DNA of 64,000 nucleotides, taken from positions 1 through 64,000 of the forward strand of contig NZ_PHRF01000012.1 of NCBI RefSeq assembly GCF_004151105.1. The letters are read 5' to 3'. Positions 38,831 to 51,950 of this stretch are shown here, piece after piece; position 1 is the stretch's first letter, and the number at the start of each line of letters is the position of its first letter. The position numbers were made by a program, and so were the translations under genes. The notes under the pieces are model-generated. The model did not search any database. It saw nothing but the letters and a program-made list of their open reading frames with translations, and had not been told where the DNA came from. The stretch comes from Streptomyces sp. L-9-10 (GTDB taxonomy: Bacteria; Actinomycetota; Actinomycetes; Streptomycetales; Streptomycetaceae).

Positions 38831-39119
38831 GGCCGCGGCCCCTTCACATAGGGTGATCTTGCTCGCGAATCGTGCTGGGACGATAAATCGACCCCAGCCC
38901 CGCGGCAACGGGGCACGCCGCCGGATCGACCCCTCCCCACGTCGGTGACAAGACCAGCCTGCCTCCGTTGTGCCCAGCTCGCCGCCCGGTAATCCGCCGA
39001 CGGGCCGCCGCCGAGCCGCCACCGAGCCCACCAGGGCCGGTATAACCATTCGGGTCATACGTTCGGCCGTACGGCGCTCCCGGCGAAAACCGGTCGGCCG
39101 CGCCTCACCCAGCCCCGTA

Positions 39120-39395
39120 CACTGGGCCGAGCGAGAGGCGTGGATGGGGACGAGTAGCGTCGTACGCGGCCATGAGCGACCCGGGGACGGTGAGAGCCCG
39201 GGGGCAGAGCGCGGCGTGAAGCATCACCCCGGAGCCGCCGGAAGAAAGCCCCGGTCCGACCGGAGCGAGTAGAACCGGCTGCGCGACCCCAATGAGGGGG
39301 CCACGGGCGGCGCACGCCCGGGGCCAAGGAGGGTGGTACCGCGGGAGCACTGCTCTCGTCCCTCCGACGGAGATGCCGCAGTTCCGCCGGAGGAA
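39120..39395 (+). promoter_or_regulatory. T-box leader of ileS (tRNA-Ile-sensing riboswitch)
   Basis: The T-box motif AGGGTGGTACCGCG lies at 39330-39343. It is preceded by a long structured leader with GAGCGAGTAGAACCGG and an AG-bulge-like segment GGTGAGAGCCCGGGG. An Ile codon ATC at 39223-39225, followed by ACCCCGGAG, is my candidate specifier. After the T-box, CTCTCGTCCCTCC can pair with the GGAGGGTGG, and a second stem could cover the ileS ribosome binding site (CCGGAGGAAG at 39388-39397). There is no T-run terminator, so control of translation, as known for actinobacterial ileS T-boxes, is inferred. Uncharged tRNA-Ile should raise IleS synthesis. Confidence 0.88.
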
Positions 39396-39402
39396 GCGCC
39401 CC

Positions 39403-42561
<3,159 letters not shown>

Positions 42562-43009
42562 CACCCCGGTCCGGTCCCAGGCCGCGCCAGAACGGCGCGG
42601 CCTGGGGCCCGCACGACGAGGTCGCGCCCCGGCCCGGCCCACAGGAGCCCGGCGCCGCGGTGCCGGCCCCCTGAACGGTGTGCCCCTGGTCGCAGGAGCC
42701 CAGCCCCCGAAGTCGGCGCCCTCAAGGCGCTTCACCCCTGAACGGTGCCCGCCCGGCGGGCGGGCACCGCAAAGCCCCCACACCCGAGGCCACACCGGAA
42801 CACTGCCGCCGGACACCCGGCGCCGCGAAGCCGGCACCCGGGGGCACGGGGCCCACCCCCGCCCGCACCCCACCGGAACGGTGGAAGACCGGGGTCCGGG
42901 GCTCGCCCCGGTTTCGGGTGGGGGCGGGCCAGGGGACAGCCCCGCGCAGCGGCCCACACCCGCCACCGCACCAGAGCCCGCACCCGAAACTCGCATCCGC
43001 CCACAAAAA
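42562..43009. other. GC-rich gap between ileS and divIVA
   Basis: About 450 bases separate ileS from the divIVA terminator. Long open frames exist on both strands because stop codons are rare here, but they are Pro/Gly/Arg/Ala-rich with no domain and no ribosome binding site, so none is called. The repeated CCGGCACCCGGGGGCACGGGG-type words could be slippage-derived. Confidence 0.5.
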
Positions 43010-43047
43010 GGGGCTGGGCCCGAGGTGAAAACCCCGGGCCCAGCCCC
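43010..43047 (-). terminator. Strong hairpin terminator after divIVA
   Basis: GGGGCTGGGCCC and GGGCCCAGCCCC pair perfectly (12 bp). On the minus strand the stem is followed by a run of five T, giving a classical terminator for the divIVA transcript. It may also stop ileS transcription. Confidence 0.9.
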
Positions 43048-43091
43048 TCAGCCTGCCGACGGCTACGCGCTGCTCACGCGCAAGCCGCCCC

Positions 43092-44312
43092 TCAGTTGTC
43101 GTCCTCGTCGATCAGGAAGCCCCGCATCGGCGACGGCGCCTGCTGCATCGGCTGCGGCGCCTGCGGCCGCACCGGTGCCATCGGCTGGGTCATCGCCGGC
43201 GACATCTGCTGCTGACCGCCGTACGACGGACCGGGCGACGGCGTGTGGCCACCCATGGATCCACCCATGGAACCGCCCATGGACGGGTTGCCGCCCATGC
43301 TGTGTCCCATCGCACCCGCACCGGCCGGAGCCATGGACGGCGACGGCGGCAGCGACGCGGTCGCCGGGGTCCGCGGCGGGGCCAGCGAGTCGTCGGCCTG
43401 GGTCTCCAGCTGACGCAGCTGGCTCTCCAGGTAGGACTTCAGCCGCGTACGGTACTCGCGCTCGAAGCCGCGCAGGTCCTCGACCTTGCGCTCCAGCGTC
43501 GCGCGCGCGGACTCCAGGGAGCCCATCGCCACGCGGTGCTTCTCCTGCGCGTCCCGCTCCAGCGCGTCCGCCTTGGCACGCGCGTCCCGCTCCAGACCCT
43601 CGGCACGGCTGCGCGCCTCGCCGACGATCTTGTTGGCCTCGGAGCGCGCCTCGGCGATCGCCTGGTCGGCGGTCTGCTGGGCGAGCGAGAGGACCCGCGC
43701 GGCGCTGTCGCCGCCGGGGCCCTGACCGGGCTGCGGCATCCCCGGGCCGTGGCCGCCCATGGGGCCGCCCATCGGTCCACCCATGGGACCGCCCTGCTGC
43801 ATGGGACCGCCCTGCATCGGACCGCCCTGGCCCATGGGGCCGCCCTGCTGCATGGGACCGCCCTGCATCGGGCCACCCTGCTGCATGGGGCCGCCCTGGC
43901 CCATCGGTCCGGGGCCGTGCTGACCCCGCGGGTCATGACCCTGCGGACCGGGGCCGTGACCGTGCGCGCTCGGACCCGCGGGCAGCTGCGGAGCACCACC
44001 GGGCAGCTGGGGGGGACCCATCTGCGGGGGCTGCTGCTGCTGCGGCGGTCCGGATATGGCGGCGGGTACCGGGGCACCAGGCCGTTCCTGCTGTTCGGGT
44101 GGCTTCCGCATACCCTGCTGCTGTTGGTTCTGCGCGGCGGCACGCGTGGCGGCGGCCAGCTTGGCGCGCAGGTCCTCGTTCTCGCGGAGCAGGCGGGTCA
44201 GTTCGGCCTCGACCTCGTCGAGAAAGGCATCGACCTCGTCCTCGTCGTAGCCTTCTCGGAGGCGGACGGTCGTGAACTGCTTGTTCCGCACGTCCTCAGG
44301 GGTCAACGGCAT
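43092..44312 (-). CDS. divIVA: Polar growth protein DivIVA
   Basis: DivIVA (406 residues) is the coiled-coil protein that marks hyphal tips and directs wall growth in Streptomyces. The N-terminal domain is clear ([44 protein letters not shown]), with membrane-binding residues at its tip. A Gln/Pro/Gly-rich insert contains tandem [12 protein letters not shown] units (43740-43910). A second coiled coil ([42 protein letters not shown] … [16 protein letters not shown]) follows. The C-terminus ends in a conserved acidic FLIDEDDN. It lies last in the division cluster. ATG 44312 is the start. Confidence 0.95.
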   Translation of the reverse strand: MPLTPEDVRNKQFTTVRLREGYDEDEVDAFLDEVEAELTRLLRENEDLRAKLAAATRAAAQNQQQQGMRKPPEQQERPGAPVPAAISGPPQQQQPPQMGPPQLPGGAPQLPAGPSAHGHGPGPQGHDPRGQHGPGPMGQGGPMQQGGPMQGGPMQQGGPMGQGGPMQGGPMQQGGPMGGPMGGPMGGHGPGMPQPGQGPGGDSAARVLSLAQQTADQAIAEARSEANKIVGEARSRAEGLERDARAKADALERDAQEKHRVAMGSLESARATLERKVEDLRGFEREYRTRLKSYLESQLRQLETQADDSLAPPRTPATASLPPSPSMAPAGAGAMGHSMGGNPSMGGSMGGSMGGHTPSPGPSYGGQQQMSPAMTQPMAPVRPQAPQPMQQAPSPMRGFLIDEDDN

Positions 44313-44361
44313 CTCTACTTCACCTCTACGTAGTCGTCGGCAGTCGGCAAGACCGTATCGT

Positions 44362-44658
44362 TCACAATCCCCTCGCCAGGTTGCTCACAAGCGTGATCAG
44401 GATGTAAACGATGATCATCAGAACGAAGAAGGACAGGTCGAGTGCCACGCCCCCGAGACGCAACGGCGGGATGAACCGCCGCAGAAGCTTGAGCGGTGGA
44501 TCGGTGACAGTGTAGGTGGCCTCCAGAACGACCACCATCGCCTTGCCGGGCTGCCATGAGCGGGCGAACTGGAAGACGTAGTCCATGACCAACCGGAAAA
44601 TAAGCACGATGAGGAAGCACATCAGCGCGATGTAAACCACCTGTAGTGCGACGCCCAT
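44362..44658 (-). CDS. ylmG: YggT family membrane protein (YlmG)
   Basis: This 98-residue membrane protein has two transmembrane regions ([26 protein letters not shown] and [22 protein letters not shown]) and the family loop [27 protein letters not shown]. Homologues are regularly located between sepF and divIVA and influence cell division or membrane organisation. The exact mechanism is not known. ATG 44658 is the start. Confidence 0.93.
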   Translation of the reverse strand: MGVALQVVYIALMCFLIVLIFRLVMDYVFQFARSWQPGKAMVVVLEATYTVTDPPLKLLRRFIPPLRLGGVALDLSFFVLMIIVYILITLVSNLARGL

Positions 44659-44750
44659 CCCGCTGCTTCCCTCTCCCCTGGCTCACTCTGGTCCGGCCGC
44701 CCGCCGGGTTGTTTCCCGCCGTGCGACCGGGTCGTTCCCGGTGCTGCTTC

Positions 44751-45362
44751 CTAGCTCTGGTTGAAGAACCCGCCCTCTGCGATGCGGGCCTTGTCCTCCG
44801 CCGTGACATCGACGTTAGCAGGAGACAGCAGGAACACCTTCTGGGTCACTCGCTCAATGCTGCCATGGAGACCGAAGACAAGTCCCGCGGCAAAGTCGAC
44901 AAGTCGCTTCGCATCGGTGTCGTCCATCTCGGTCAGATTCATGATCACTGGAGTGCCCTCGCGGAAGTGTTCCCCGATAGTACGGGCCTCGTTGTAGGTC
45001 CTCGGGTGCAGCGTGGTGATGCGGTAGGGCTCCCGCTCGGACACAACCTTGGGCATGATCACCGGTGCGTTCTTCTCCAGGCTCGGACGTTCAGGTGTGA
45101 TGGACGCCACGGGGGCGATTCGTGCGGGACGTCCGCTTTCTGCCGCTAGCGACACCGGCTCGCGCTCGCGCTGCGCGGGTGGCTGGGGCACCCGTACCGG
45201 CTCTTCCCGCTCCGGCTGGCGCACGGGCTGGTGGCGCCGGTGCTCCCGTTCGGGCTCCGGCTCGGGTTCGAAATCGTCGTCGGGGTCGAAGCCCCGGCCG
45301 TCGTACCCATCGTCCTCCACGAGGCCGAGGTAGACCGCCATCTTGCGCATCGCGCCGGCCAT
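44751..45362 (-). CDS. sepF: Cell division protein SepF
   Basis: SepF (203 residues) anchors FtsZ polymers to the membrane in bacteria without FtsA. The N-terminal amphipathic helix [18 protein letters not shown] binds the membrane. A charged Glu/Arg/Pro linker follows. The C-terminal SepF fold is complete ([74 protein letters not shown]). ftsA is absent from the cluster, as expected if SepF is the anchor. ATG 45362 is the start. Confidence 0.95.
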   Translation of the reverse strand: MAGAMRKMAVYLGLVEDDGYDGRGFDPDDDFEPEPEPEREHRRHQPVRQPEREEPVRVPQPPAQREREPVSLAAESGRPARIAPVASITPERPSLEKNAPVIMPKVVSEREPYRITTLHPRTYNEARTIGEHFREGTPVIMNLTEMDDTDAKRLVDFAAGLVFGLHGSIERVTQKVFLLSPANVDVTAEDKARIAEGGFFNQS

Positions 45363-45485
45363 GCTCTGAGTCCTCCGCTCTGTGGTGGATCGGCCTCGTC
45401 ACCAAGTGCCCGCGATCCACTAGGCCTGTCCGCTTTTTGGCGAAATGACCATATTTTCTGCCGTGGTCCGACTTTCTTCGCGACG

Positions 45486-46205
45486 TTACCCGAGGCTGGG
45501 TCGGACTCCGAGTACCGCCGTACCGACGCGTACATGTGTCGCACCGGCCTTCACGGCGTCCTCAAGGTCCGCACTCATCCCTGCTGAGACCATGTTCGCA
45601 GCCGGATGGTCCGCGCGTAGGCGGGATGAGAATTCCAGCAGCCGCTCGAACGCCGCCTGTTGCCGTCCCGCGTACGGTCCGGCGAGCGGCGCCACGGTCA
45701 TCAGACCGCCGAGCCGCAGTCCTGGTGAACCGGCCACCGCTGTGGCCAACTCCTCAATTCCGTCGGGTGCCGTGCCGCCCCGCTCACCGCGTTCACCGGA
45801 CTCCGCGTCGAGGGCGACCTGGATCAGGCAGGTCAGCTCGCGCTCCGCGCGCACCGCCGCGGCGGAGAGAGCGGACACGAGCTTGAGCCGGTCGACAGAC
45901 TGCACGACTTCGGCGTAACTGGCTACGGAACGGGCCTTGTTCGTCTGCAATTGACCAACAAAGTGCCAGGTCAGCGACAAATCCGCACAGGCGGCCGCCT
46001 TGGGTGCGGCATCCTGGTCACGGTTCTCGGCGACGTGCCGTACACCGAGTTCATGGAGCAGCCGGACATCGCTCGCGGGGTAGGTCTTGGTGACCACGAT
46101 CAGGGTCACCTCGTCCCGCGCGCGCCCGGCGGCGGCGCAGGCGGAGGAGATACGTTCCTCCACCATCGCCAGATTCGCGGCGAGTTCGGTCTTCCGGTCC
46201 TTCAT
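45486..46205 (-). CDS. yggS: YggS family PLP-homeostasis protein
   Basis: This 239-residue fold-type III PLP-binding protein, called YlmE in this locus, controls free pyridoxal phosphate and branched-chain metabolism. It has no known catalytic activity. The PLP lysine lies in VTLIVVTKTYPASDVRLLHELG. HFVGQLQTNKARSVASYAEVVQSVDRL and VRVGTAVLGVRPS (phosphate-binding end) complete the signature. One motif reads AENRDQDAAPK, where the usual sequence is GENRVQEAxxK. ATG 46205 is chosen. It lies eight bases from the pgeF stop. Confidence 0.93.
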   Translation of the reverse strand: MKDRKTELAANLAMVEERISSACAAAGRARDEVTLIVVTKTYPASDVRLLHELGVRHVAENRDQDAAPKAAACADLSLTWHFVGQLQTNKARSVASYAEVVQSVDRLKLVSALSAAAVRAERELTCLIQVALDAESGERGERGGTAPDGIEELATAVAGSPGLRLGGLMTVAPLAGPYAGRQQAAFERLLEFSSRLRADHPAANMVSAGMSADLEDAVKAGATHVRVGTAVLGVRPSLG

Positions 46206-46212
46206 GTGCTTA

Positions 46213-46941
46213 TCAGTCCAGCCAGACATAGCCGGCGAGCCGTCCGGTGGTGCGGTCGCGGCGGTACGAATAGTGGTCGTCCGACTCCAGTGTGCAGACC
46301 GCCGAGCGCTGCCGGTCACGGACCCCGAGCGCGTCGAGCTGTGCGTGGACCCCGGCGACGACATCCACGGCCGGGGTGGACCAGCTGGTCTCGGAGTGGG
46401 CCTCCGGTACGACGGCGGCGACCTCGTCCCGCATCCGCTCCGGGACTTCGTAGCAGCGACCGCAGACGGCCGGTCCGGTACGGGCGGTGATCCGGGACGG
46501 TTCCGCGCCGAGTGTGATCATCGCCTCGACGGCGGCCGGGACGATCCCGGCGACCAGACCGGGACGGCCCGCGTGGGCGGCGGCCGCGATCCCGGCGACC
46601 GGGTCGGCCAGCAGCAGCGGAACGCAGTCCGCGGTGAGTACGGCGAGTGCCAGTCCGCTGCGCGGCGTGACGATCGCGTCGACGGCCGGGATGTCCGCGC
46701 TCGTCCACGGCCCTTCGACGACGGCCACATCGCGGCCGTGCACCTGGTTCATCCAGACGACCCGCGCGGGGTCGAGCGCCAGCGCCTTCGCGGCGAGTTC
46801 ACGGTTGGTGCGTACGGCCCCGGGACCGTCGCCGACCGCGCCGCCGAGATTGAGCTGATCGTACGGAGCGGCGCTCACCCCGCCCCACCGGTCGGTGAAG
46901 GCGAAGTGCGCGCCGCTCCGTGTTTCGTGCTGTCGTATCAC
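46213..46941 (-). CDS. pgeF: Peptidoglycan editing factor / multicopper polyphenol oxidase-like (YlmD)
   Basis: This 242-residue protein of the YfiH/DUF152 family corrects misincorporated amino acids in peptidoglycan precursors in E. coli. Homologues also show purine-nucleoside or laccase activities. The zinc-site elements are [11 protein letters not shown] (His), [12 protein letters not shown] (Cys) and [14 protein letters not shown] (His). [15 protein letters not shown] is also typical. The GTG at 46941 overlaps the ftsZ stop (GTGA), so translation is coupled to ftsZ. Confidence 0.93.
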   Translation of the reverse strand: MIRQHETRSGAHFAFTDRWGGVSAAPYDQLNLGGAVGDGPGAVRTNRELAAKALALDPARVVWMNQVHGRDVAVVEGPWTSADIPAVDAIVTPRSGLALAVLTADCVPLLLADPVAGIAAAAHAGRPGLVAGIVPAAVEAMITLGAEPSRITARTGPAVCGRCYEVPERMRDEVAAVVPEAHSETSWSTPAVDVVAGVHAQLDALGVRDRQRSAVCTLESDDHYSYRRDRTTGRLAGYVWLD

Positions 46942-48152
46942 TTCAAGAAGTCCGGAACGTCCAGCTCCTCGGCCTGGCTGTCCTGGTAGGGACGGGCCGG
47001 GGGAACCTGCGGCTGGTTCACCGGGGAGAGCGGCTTCTCGTTGACCGCGGGAATGGGCTCGGACTTGACCGGCCGCTCCTCGCGCGGCGGTACGGTGCCC
47101 AGTCCGCCCGAGGAGCGGCCGGTGTCCGAGGACCGGGAGGGCGCCGGCTGCTCGTCGCGCTTCGAGGAGCCCGCGCCGAGTACGGTCTCGCGCCGGGTCG
47201 GCGGCTGTCCGCCGTCGAAACCGGCCGCGATCACGGTGACCCGTACCTCGTCGCCCAGGGCGTCGTCGATGACGGCGCCGAAGATGATGTTGGCCTCGGG
47301 GTGGGCCGCCTCGCTGACCAGCTGCGCCGCCTCGTTGATCTCGAAGAGACCGAGGTCGGAACCGCCGGAGATGGAGAGCAGGACACCGCGGGCGCCGTCG
47401 ATGGACGCTTCGAGGAGCGGCGAGGAGATCGCCATCTCGGCGGCGGCCACCGCGCGGTCGTCGCCGCGGGCCGAGCCGATGCCCATGAGCGCGGAGCCCG
47501 CCTCGGACATCACGGACTTGACGTCGGCGAAGTCGAGGTTGATCAGGCCCGGGGTGGTGATGAGGTCGGTGATGCCCTGGACACCCGACAGCAGCACCTG
47601 GTCCGCGGACTTGAACGCGTCGAGGACGCTGACCTGGCGGTCCGAGATGGACAGCAGCCGGTCGTTGGGGATGACGATGAGGGTGTCGACCTCTTCGCGG
47701 AGTTCGGCGATGCCGTCCTCCGCCTGGTTCGCGCGGCGACGGCCCTCGAAGGTGAACGGGCGGGTGACCACACCGATCGTGAGGGCGCCGAGCGAGCGGG
47801 CGATATTGGCGACGACGGGCGCGCCGCCGGTGCCGGTGCCGCCGCCCTCGCCGGCGGTGACGAAGACCATGTCGGCCCCCTTGAGGACCTCCTCGATCTC
47901 CTCGCGGTGGTCCTCTGCCGCCTTGCGGCCGACTGCCGGGTTGGCTCCGGCGCCGAGGCCACGGGTGAGTTCACGGCCGACGTCGAGCTTGACGTCGGCG
48001 TCGCTCATCAACAGGGCTTGTGCGTCGGTGTTGATCGCGATGAACTCAACGCCCTTGAGGCCGACCTCGATCATTCGGTTGATGGCATTGACACCACCGC
48101 CGCCGACACCGATGACCTTGATGACTGCGAGGTAGTTCTGCGGTGCTGCCAC
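46938..48152 (-). CDS. ftsZ: Cell division GTPase FtsZ
   Basis: FtsZ (404 residues) is the tubulin-like GTPase that forms the cytokinetic ring or, in sporulating hyphae, a ladder of rings. The GTP signature GGGTGTG is at 103-109. [15 protein letters not shown] near the start and [18 protein letters not shown] complete the G-site. The T7 loop [11 protein letters not shown] supplies the catalytic Asp. After a disordered linker of about 80 residues comes the conserved C-terminal peptide ELDVPDFLK, which binds SepF and partners. GTG 48152 ([13 protein letters not shown]) is the start, as in other Streptomyces. Confidence 0.98.
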   Translation of the reverse strand: MAAPQNYLAVIKVIGVGGGGVNAINRMIEVGLKGVEFIAINTDAQALLMSDADVKLDVGRELTRGLGAGANPAVGRKAAEDHREEIEEVLKGADMVFVTAGEGGGTGTGGAPVVANIARSLGALTIGVVTRPFTFEGRRRANQAEDGIAELREEVDTLIVIPNDRLLSISDRQVSVLDAFKSADQVLLSGVQGITDLITTPGLINLDFADVKSVMSEAGSALMGIGSARGDDRAVAAAEMAISSPLLEASIDGARGVLLSISGGSDLGLFEINEAAQLVSEAAHPEANIIFGAVIDDALGDEVRVTVIAAGFDGGQPPTRRETVLGAGSSKRDEQPAPSRSSDTGRSSGGLGTVPPREERPVKSEPIPAVNEKPLSPVNQPQVPPARPYQDSQAEELDVPDFLK

Positions 48153-48428
48153 GTCGAAGGCCTCTCGCCTCGAGTTACGTGTCGTCGCTTCGCTGATGTG
48201 GCGCCGCGACGACTGATGCCGATGGGACGGTCCGAAACGCCGACCCAAACCCTCACGTTGAAGTTCAGGGTTACCAGTGTGTCCGCTTCTTGGACTCTTC
48301 CGAACAGGACACTAAGTCGACAAGTGGCGCACGTTCAACGAACACGCCGAACCTCCCGTTTTTCTTTTCACCCTATGTGATCACCCATAGCGCTGACCAA
48401 CCAGGGTGCTGGCCAGCACATTTGCCCG
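48153..48428 (-). promoter_or_regulatory. ftsZ upstream region
   Basis: The 276 bases between ftsQ and ftsZ are the longest gap inside the division cluster. They are unusually AT-rich around 48280-48400 (TTTTTCTTTTCACCC on the plus strand). In Streptomyces this region is known to hold several ftsZ promoters, including a sporulation-induced one. I see no single box that I can assign with confidence. Confidence 0.6.
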
Positions 48429-49232
48429 TCAACTCCCCGACGCCGCAGGCGCGGTGGGTGCGCTCACATCGAAGTGCCCCGCCTTGGGGACCGCTTTCAT
48501 GAGAGCGGTGAGCGCACGCGCCTTGGCCGTACCGTCCTCTCCGCTTCCCCACATCACCGTACGGCCGCCGGTCAGCTCCAGGGAGATCGAGTCGTACGAA
48601 CGGACCCGTACGACCCTGATGTCCCCGGCCACTTTCTCCGGCAGTTCGGCGCGGACCCGTACCGCTTCACGCATCAGCCGCTCCGTTCCGAAGCGTTGTG
48701 TTCCGGCGGACCGGGCCACCGTCAATTCGAGGAGGGGCACATCCTTGGGCGCCTTCTCGACCGTGGCGAAACGCACACCCCCGGCGTCCACTTCGATGAA
48801 CTTTGCTCCCTTTTCGAGAAGCAGTGCGGGCTTTCGCTCGATCACTTTCAGCCCGATCCCGTTCGGCCATGAACGGATCACCTCGACCGAATCGATACGC
48901 GGCAGCTTCCGGCGCAGCCGCGCCTCAATCCCGTCCGTGTCGACGGAAATCAGCGGAGCCCCGACCGGGACCACGGCGGCGGCCTCGACCTCGGCGTGCG
49001 TGAGCACGTCCGTGCCCGAGGTGTTCACCGTCTCGACCCGCAGCCACGAAGACCCGTACAGCACCCAGATCCCGCCCGCGACCAGCACGACCGCGGCGAT
49101 GAACGCGATCAGCACACGGGGAGAGAGACGGAAGCGGGGGAGCCGGAACCGGCGGCCCGGCGGCCCCTCGTCGGGGCGGCCGGACTCCGACCGCGGTCGG
49201 GTACCACGCTCTGCGGTCGTCGGTCCGGCCAC
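48429..49232 (-). CDS. ftsQ: Cell division protein FtsQ
   Basis: FtsQ (267 residues) is a bitopic membrane protein that links FtsL/DivIC-type proteins with the septal synthase. A basic cytosolic tail is followed by a transmembrane helix (VLIAFIAAVVLVAGGIWVLY, about 41-60). Next are the POTRA domain (WLRVETVNTSGTDVLTHAEVEAAAVVPVGAPLISVD … LRRKLPRIDSVEVIRSWPNGIGLKVIERKPALLL) and the beta domain. GTG 49232 is the start. It lies 22 bases from murG. Confidence 0.93.
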   Translation of the reverse strand: MAGPTTAERGTRPRSESGRPDEGPPGRRFRLPRFRLSPRVLIAFIAAVVLVAGGIWVLYGSSWLRVETVNTSGTDVLTHAEVEAAAVVPVGAPLISVDTDGIEARLRRKLPRIDSVEVIRSWPNGIGLKVIERKPALLLEKGAKFIEVDAGGVRFATVEKAPKDVPLLELTVARSAGTQRFGTERLMREAVRVRAELPEKVAGDIRVVRVRSYDSISLELTGGRTVMWGSGEDGTAKARALTALMKAVPKAGHFDVSAPTAPAASGS

Positions 49233-49254
49233 GCTCCCCTGCCTCCCTGCGCCG

Positions 49255-50349
49255 CTACGCCTGGCGGCGTGCGGCGATCGCCTCGTACACCATTCCTACG
49301 AGCAGATCATCGGCGTCCCGGCGGCCGAACTCGGAGGCCGCGCGGGACATCTCGTACAGCCGGTGCGGATCGGCGAGCACCGGGAGCACATGGCTCTGGA
49401 CCCACTCGGGGGTCAGTTCGGCGTCATCGACCAGCAGTCCGCCGCCGGCCTTCACCACCGGCTGGGCGTTGAGCCGCTGTTCACCGTTGCCGATCGGCAG
49501 CGGTACGTAGGCGGCCGGCAGTCCGACGGCGGAGAGTTCGGCGACGGTCATCGCGCCCGCGCGGCAGAGCATCATGTCGGCAGCGGCGTACGCGAGGTCC
49601 ATCCGGTCCACATACGGTACCGGGATATAGGGCGGCATTCCGGGCATGTTGTCCACGCGCGGCATTTCATTCTTCGGGCCGACCGCGTGCAGGATCTGGA
49701 TTCCGGAGCGCTGGAGCACCGGAGCGATCTGCTGGATCACCTCGTTGAGCCGGCGCGCGCCCTGGGAGCCGCCGGAGACGAGCAGCGTCGGCAGATTGGG
49801 GTCGAGGCCGAACGCCGCGCGCGCCTCGGGGCGTACGCGAGCCCGGTCGAGGGTGGCGATGGTACGGCGCAGCGGGATGCCGATGTACCGGGCGCCGCGC
49901 AGCTTGCTGTCCGGGGTGGAGACGGCAACACCGGCCGCGTACCGCGAGCCGATCTTGTTGGCCAGTCCCGGCCTGGCGTTGGCCTCATGGACGATGATCG
50001 GCACCCCGAGCCGTTTGGCGGCCAGATAGCCGGGCAGCGCGACATAGCCGCCGAAGCCCACCACGCAGTCCGCCTTGGTGCGTTCCAGGATCTGCTCGGC
50101 GGCCTTGATCGTGCCGCGCAGCCGCCCGGGGACGGTGATCAGTTCGGGCGTGGGTTTGCGCGGCAGCGGTACGGCGGGGATCAGTCCCAGCTCGTACCCC
50201 CGCTCCGGTACGAGCCTGGTCTCCAGTCCGCGCTCCGTGCCGAGGGCCGTGATCCCCACGGTGGGGTCCTGCCTGCGCAGGGCGTCCGCGAGGGCGAGCG
50301 CGGGCTCGATGTGGCCGGCGGTCCCCCCACCGGCGAGTACGACATGCAC
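49255..50349 (-). CDS. murG: UDP-GlcNAc transferase (lipid II synthesis)
   Basis: MurG (364 residues) adds GlcNAc to lipid I at the inner face of the membrane. It is a GT-B glycosyltransferase with G loops VVLAGGGTAGHIEPALALADAL and VVGFGGYVALPGYLAA near the start. The C-terminal UDP site has LLVSGGSQGARRLNE and MLCRAGAMTVAELSAVGLPAAYVPLP. GTG 50349 overlaps nothing and lies six bases from the ftsW stop. Confidence 0.97.
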   Translation of the reverse strand: MHVVLAGGGTAGHIEPALALADALRRQDPTVGITALGTERGLETRLVPERGYELGLIPAVPLPRKPTPELITVPGRLRGTIKAAEQILERTKADCVVGFGGYVALPGYLAAKRLGVPIIVHEANARPGLANKIGSRYAAGVAVSTPDSKLRGARYIGIPLRRTIATLDRARVRPEARAAFGLDPNLPTLLVSGGSQGARRLNEVIQQIAPVLQRSGIQILHAVGPKNEMPRVDNMPGMPPYIPVPYVDRMDLAYAAADMMLCRAGAMTVAELSAVGLPAAYVPLPIGNGEQRLNAQPVVKAGGGLLVDDAELTPEWVQSHVLPVLADPHRLYEMSRAASEFGRRDADDLLVGMVYEAIAARRQA

Positions 50350-50355
50350 CGAAAT

Positions 50356-51870
50356 TCACCGCTCTCCGGACGGACGCTTCTTGACGCGCCGTCTCATCGT
50401 CTTCCATCTCACCCCGGGCCGTCGCATGGCCAGGGCCGCTTTCGCGGCGGGATCCTCTCGCGCGAACGCGATCAGCAGCCCGATAGCGAACATGGTCGGC
50501 AGCAGGGCCGACCCTCCGTAGGAGAACAGCGGGAGCGGGACTCCGGCGATCGGCAGCAGGCCGAGCACCGCACCGATGTTGATCACGGCCTGCACCGTGA
50601 CCCAGGTGGTCACACCTCCCGCGGCGTACCTCACGAAGGGATCCTCCGTGCGTCCGGCCACGCGGATACCCGCATAGCCTAGGGCCGCGAACAGTGCGAG
50701 TACCGACAGCGTCCCCGCCAGACCCAGTTCCTCCCCGGTGATGGCGAAAATGAAGTCGGTGTGCGGTTCAGGCAGTTGGCCCCACTTTTCCACACTCGCG
50801 CCGAGGCCGGAACCGAACCATCCGCCGGAGGCCAGCGCGTAGATCCCGTGGACCGCCTGCCAGCACTCCCCCTCCGGGCCCAGATCGATCGCGCCGATGC
50901 AGGCGAACCGCGACAGCCGGTTCTCGCTGGTCTTGATCAGCGCGAAGCCGATCAGCCCGGCGACGGCCAGCACACCGGCGAAGAGCCGGGTGGGGGCGCC
51001 GGCCAGCCAGAGCAGTCCGAAGAGGATCGCCGAGAGGATGATGGCGGTCCCCATGTCGCCGCCGAGCATGATCAGTCCGAGCAGCATCAGGGCGACCGGG
51101 ACGAACGGCACCAGCAGATGTTTCCACTGGGTCAGCAGCCGCTTGTCCTGTTTACGGGCGAGCAGATCGGCGCCCCAGAGGATCAGCGCCAGTTTGCCGA
51201 ACTCGCTGGGCTGGAGCTGGAACGGGCCGCCCAGATAGATCCAGTTCTGGTTGCCGTTGACCGAACGCCCTATGCCCGGGACCTGGACGAGCACCATCAG
51301 GAAGACCGTACCGACCAGCAGCGGGTACGAGAGCGCGCGGTTGAGCTTGATCGGCATCCGGGAGGCGAGCAGCAGCAGGCCGGTGCCGAGGACCACCGCG
51401 AGGAACTGCTTGCGGAAGAAGTACGTGGCGGGCAGCGACAGCTGGAGCGCGTAGATCATCGACGCGGAGTACACCATCACCAGACCGAGCACGGTGATCA
51501 GCAGACCGCTGCCGAGGATCAGGTAGTACGCGGTGAGCGGCCGGTCCCAGGCGCGCCTCATCCGCTCGTAGAAGCGCCGGGGTCCGCCCCCGCGCTGCCG
51601 CCCGGAGGCGCCGCTCCTGCCGCCCCCGCGCCGGGTGGCGGCAGGACGGCGTACGGCGGCTCCGGCGGCCCGGCCGCGCAGCGCGAGCCCTGCCGGGTGC
51701 CCCGCGCGGGCGTCCGCACCGGCGTGCGCGCGCTCCTCCGGGGTGTCCGCGCCACCGGGCGCCCCCGCGAGTGCGGGAGCGCCGGGAATCGCGCCCAGGA
51801 AGCCCCAGCCGCGGCGGACGGGCCCCGGCGCGGGCCGCGGATATCGGTCCGCGGTGTCGTCGGCCGGCAT
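50356..51870 (-). CDS. ftsW: Septal peptidoglycan polymerase FtsW
   Basis: FtsW (504 residues) is a SEDS-family glycosyltransferase that polymerises lipid II at the septum together with FtsI. Ten transmembrane segments follow an unusually long, Ala/Gly/Arg-rich cytosolic N-terminus of about 100 residues. Family motifs are TVLGLVMVYSAS, LQPSEFGKLALILWGADL, MLGGDMGTAIIL, and VPLPLFSYGGSALLPTMFAIGLLIAF (the SEDS signature). ATG 51870 follows GGAGGGG at good spacing. A shorter start is possible, since the tail has no conserved motif. Confidence 0.95.
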   Translation of the reverse strand: MPADDTADRYPRPAPGPVRRGWGFLGAIPGAPALAGAPGGADTPEERAHAGADARAGHPAGLALRGRAAGAAVRRPAATRRGGGRSGASGRQRGGGPRRFYERMRRAWDRPLTAYYLILGSGLLITVLGLVMVYSASMIYALQLSLPATYFFRKQFLAVVLGTGLLLLASRMPIKLNRALSYPLLVGTVFLMVLVQVPGIGRSVNGNQNWIYLGGPFQLQPSEFGKLALILWGADLLARKQDKRLLTQWKHLLVPFVPVALMLLGLIMLGGDMGTAIILSAILFGLLWLAGAPTRLFAGVLAVAGLIGFALIKTSENRLSRFACIGAIDLGPEGECWQAVHGIYALASGGWFGSGLGASVEKWGQLPEPHTDFIFAITGEELGLAGTLSVLALFAALGYAGIRVAGRTEDPFVRYAAGGVTTWVTVQAVINIGAVLGLLPIAGVPLPLFSYGGSALLPTMFAIGLLIAFAREDPAAKAALAMRRPGVRWKTMRRRVKKRPSGER

Positions 51871-51950
51871 CGTCGCTGTCCCCTCCAGTCGTGCCTGGCG
51901 CGGCTGGCGCGGGTGGTCAGTGGGCTGCGGCCTGCTGCTGCGACACCGGG

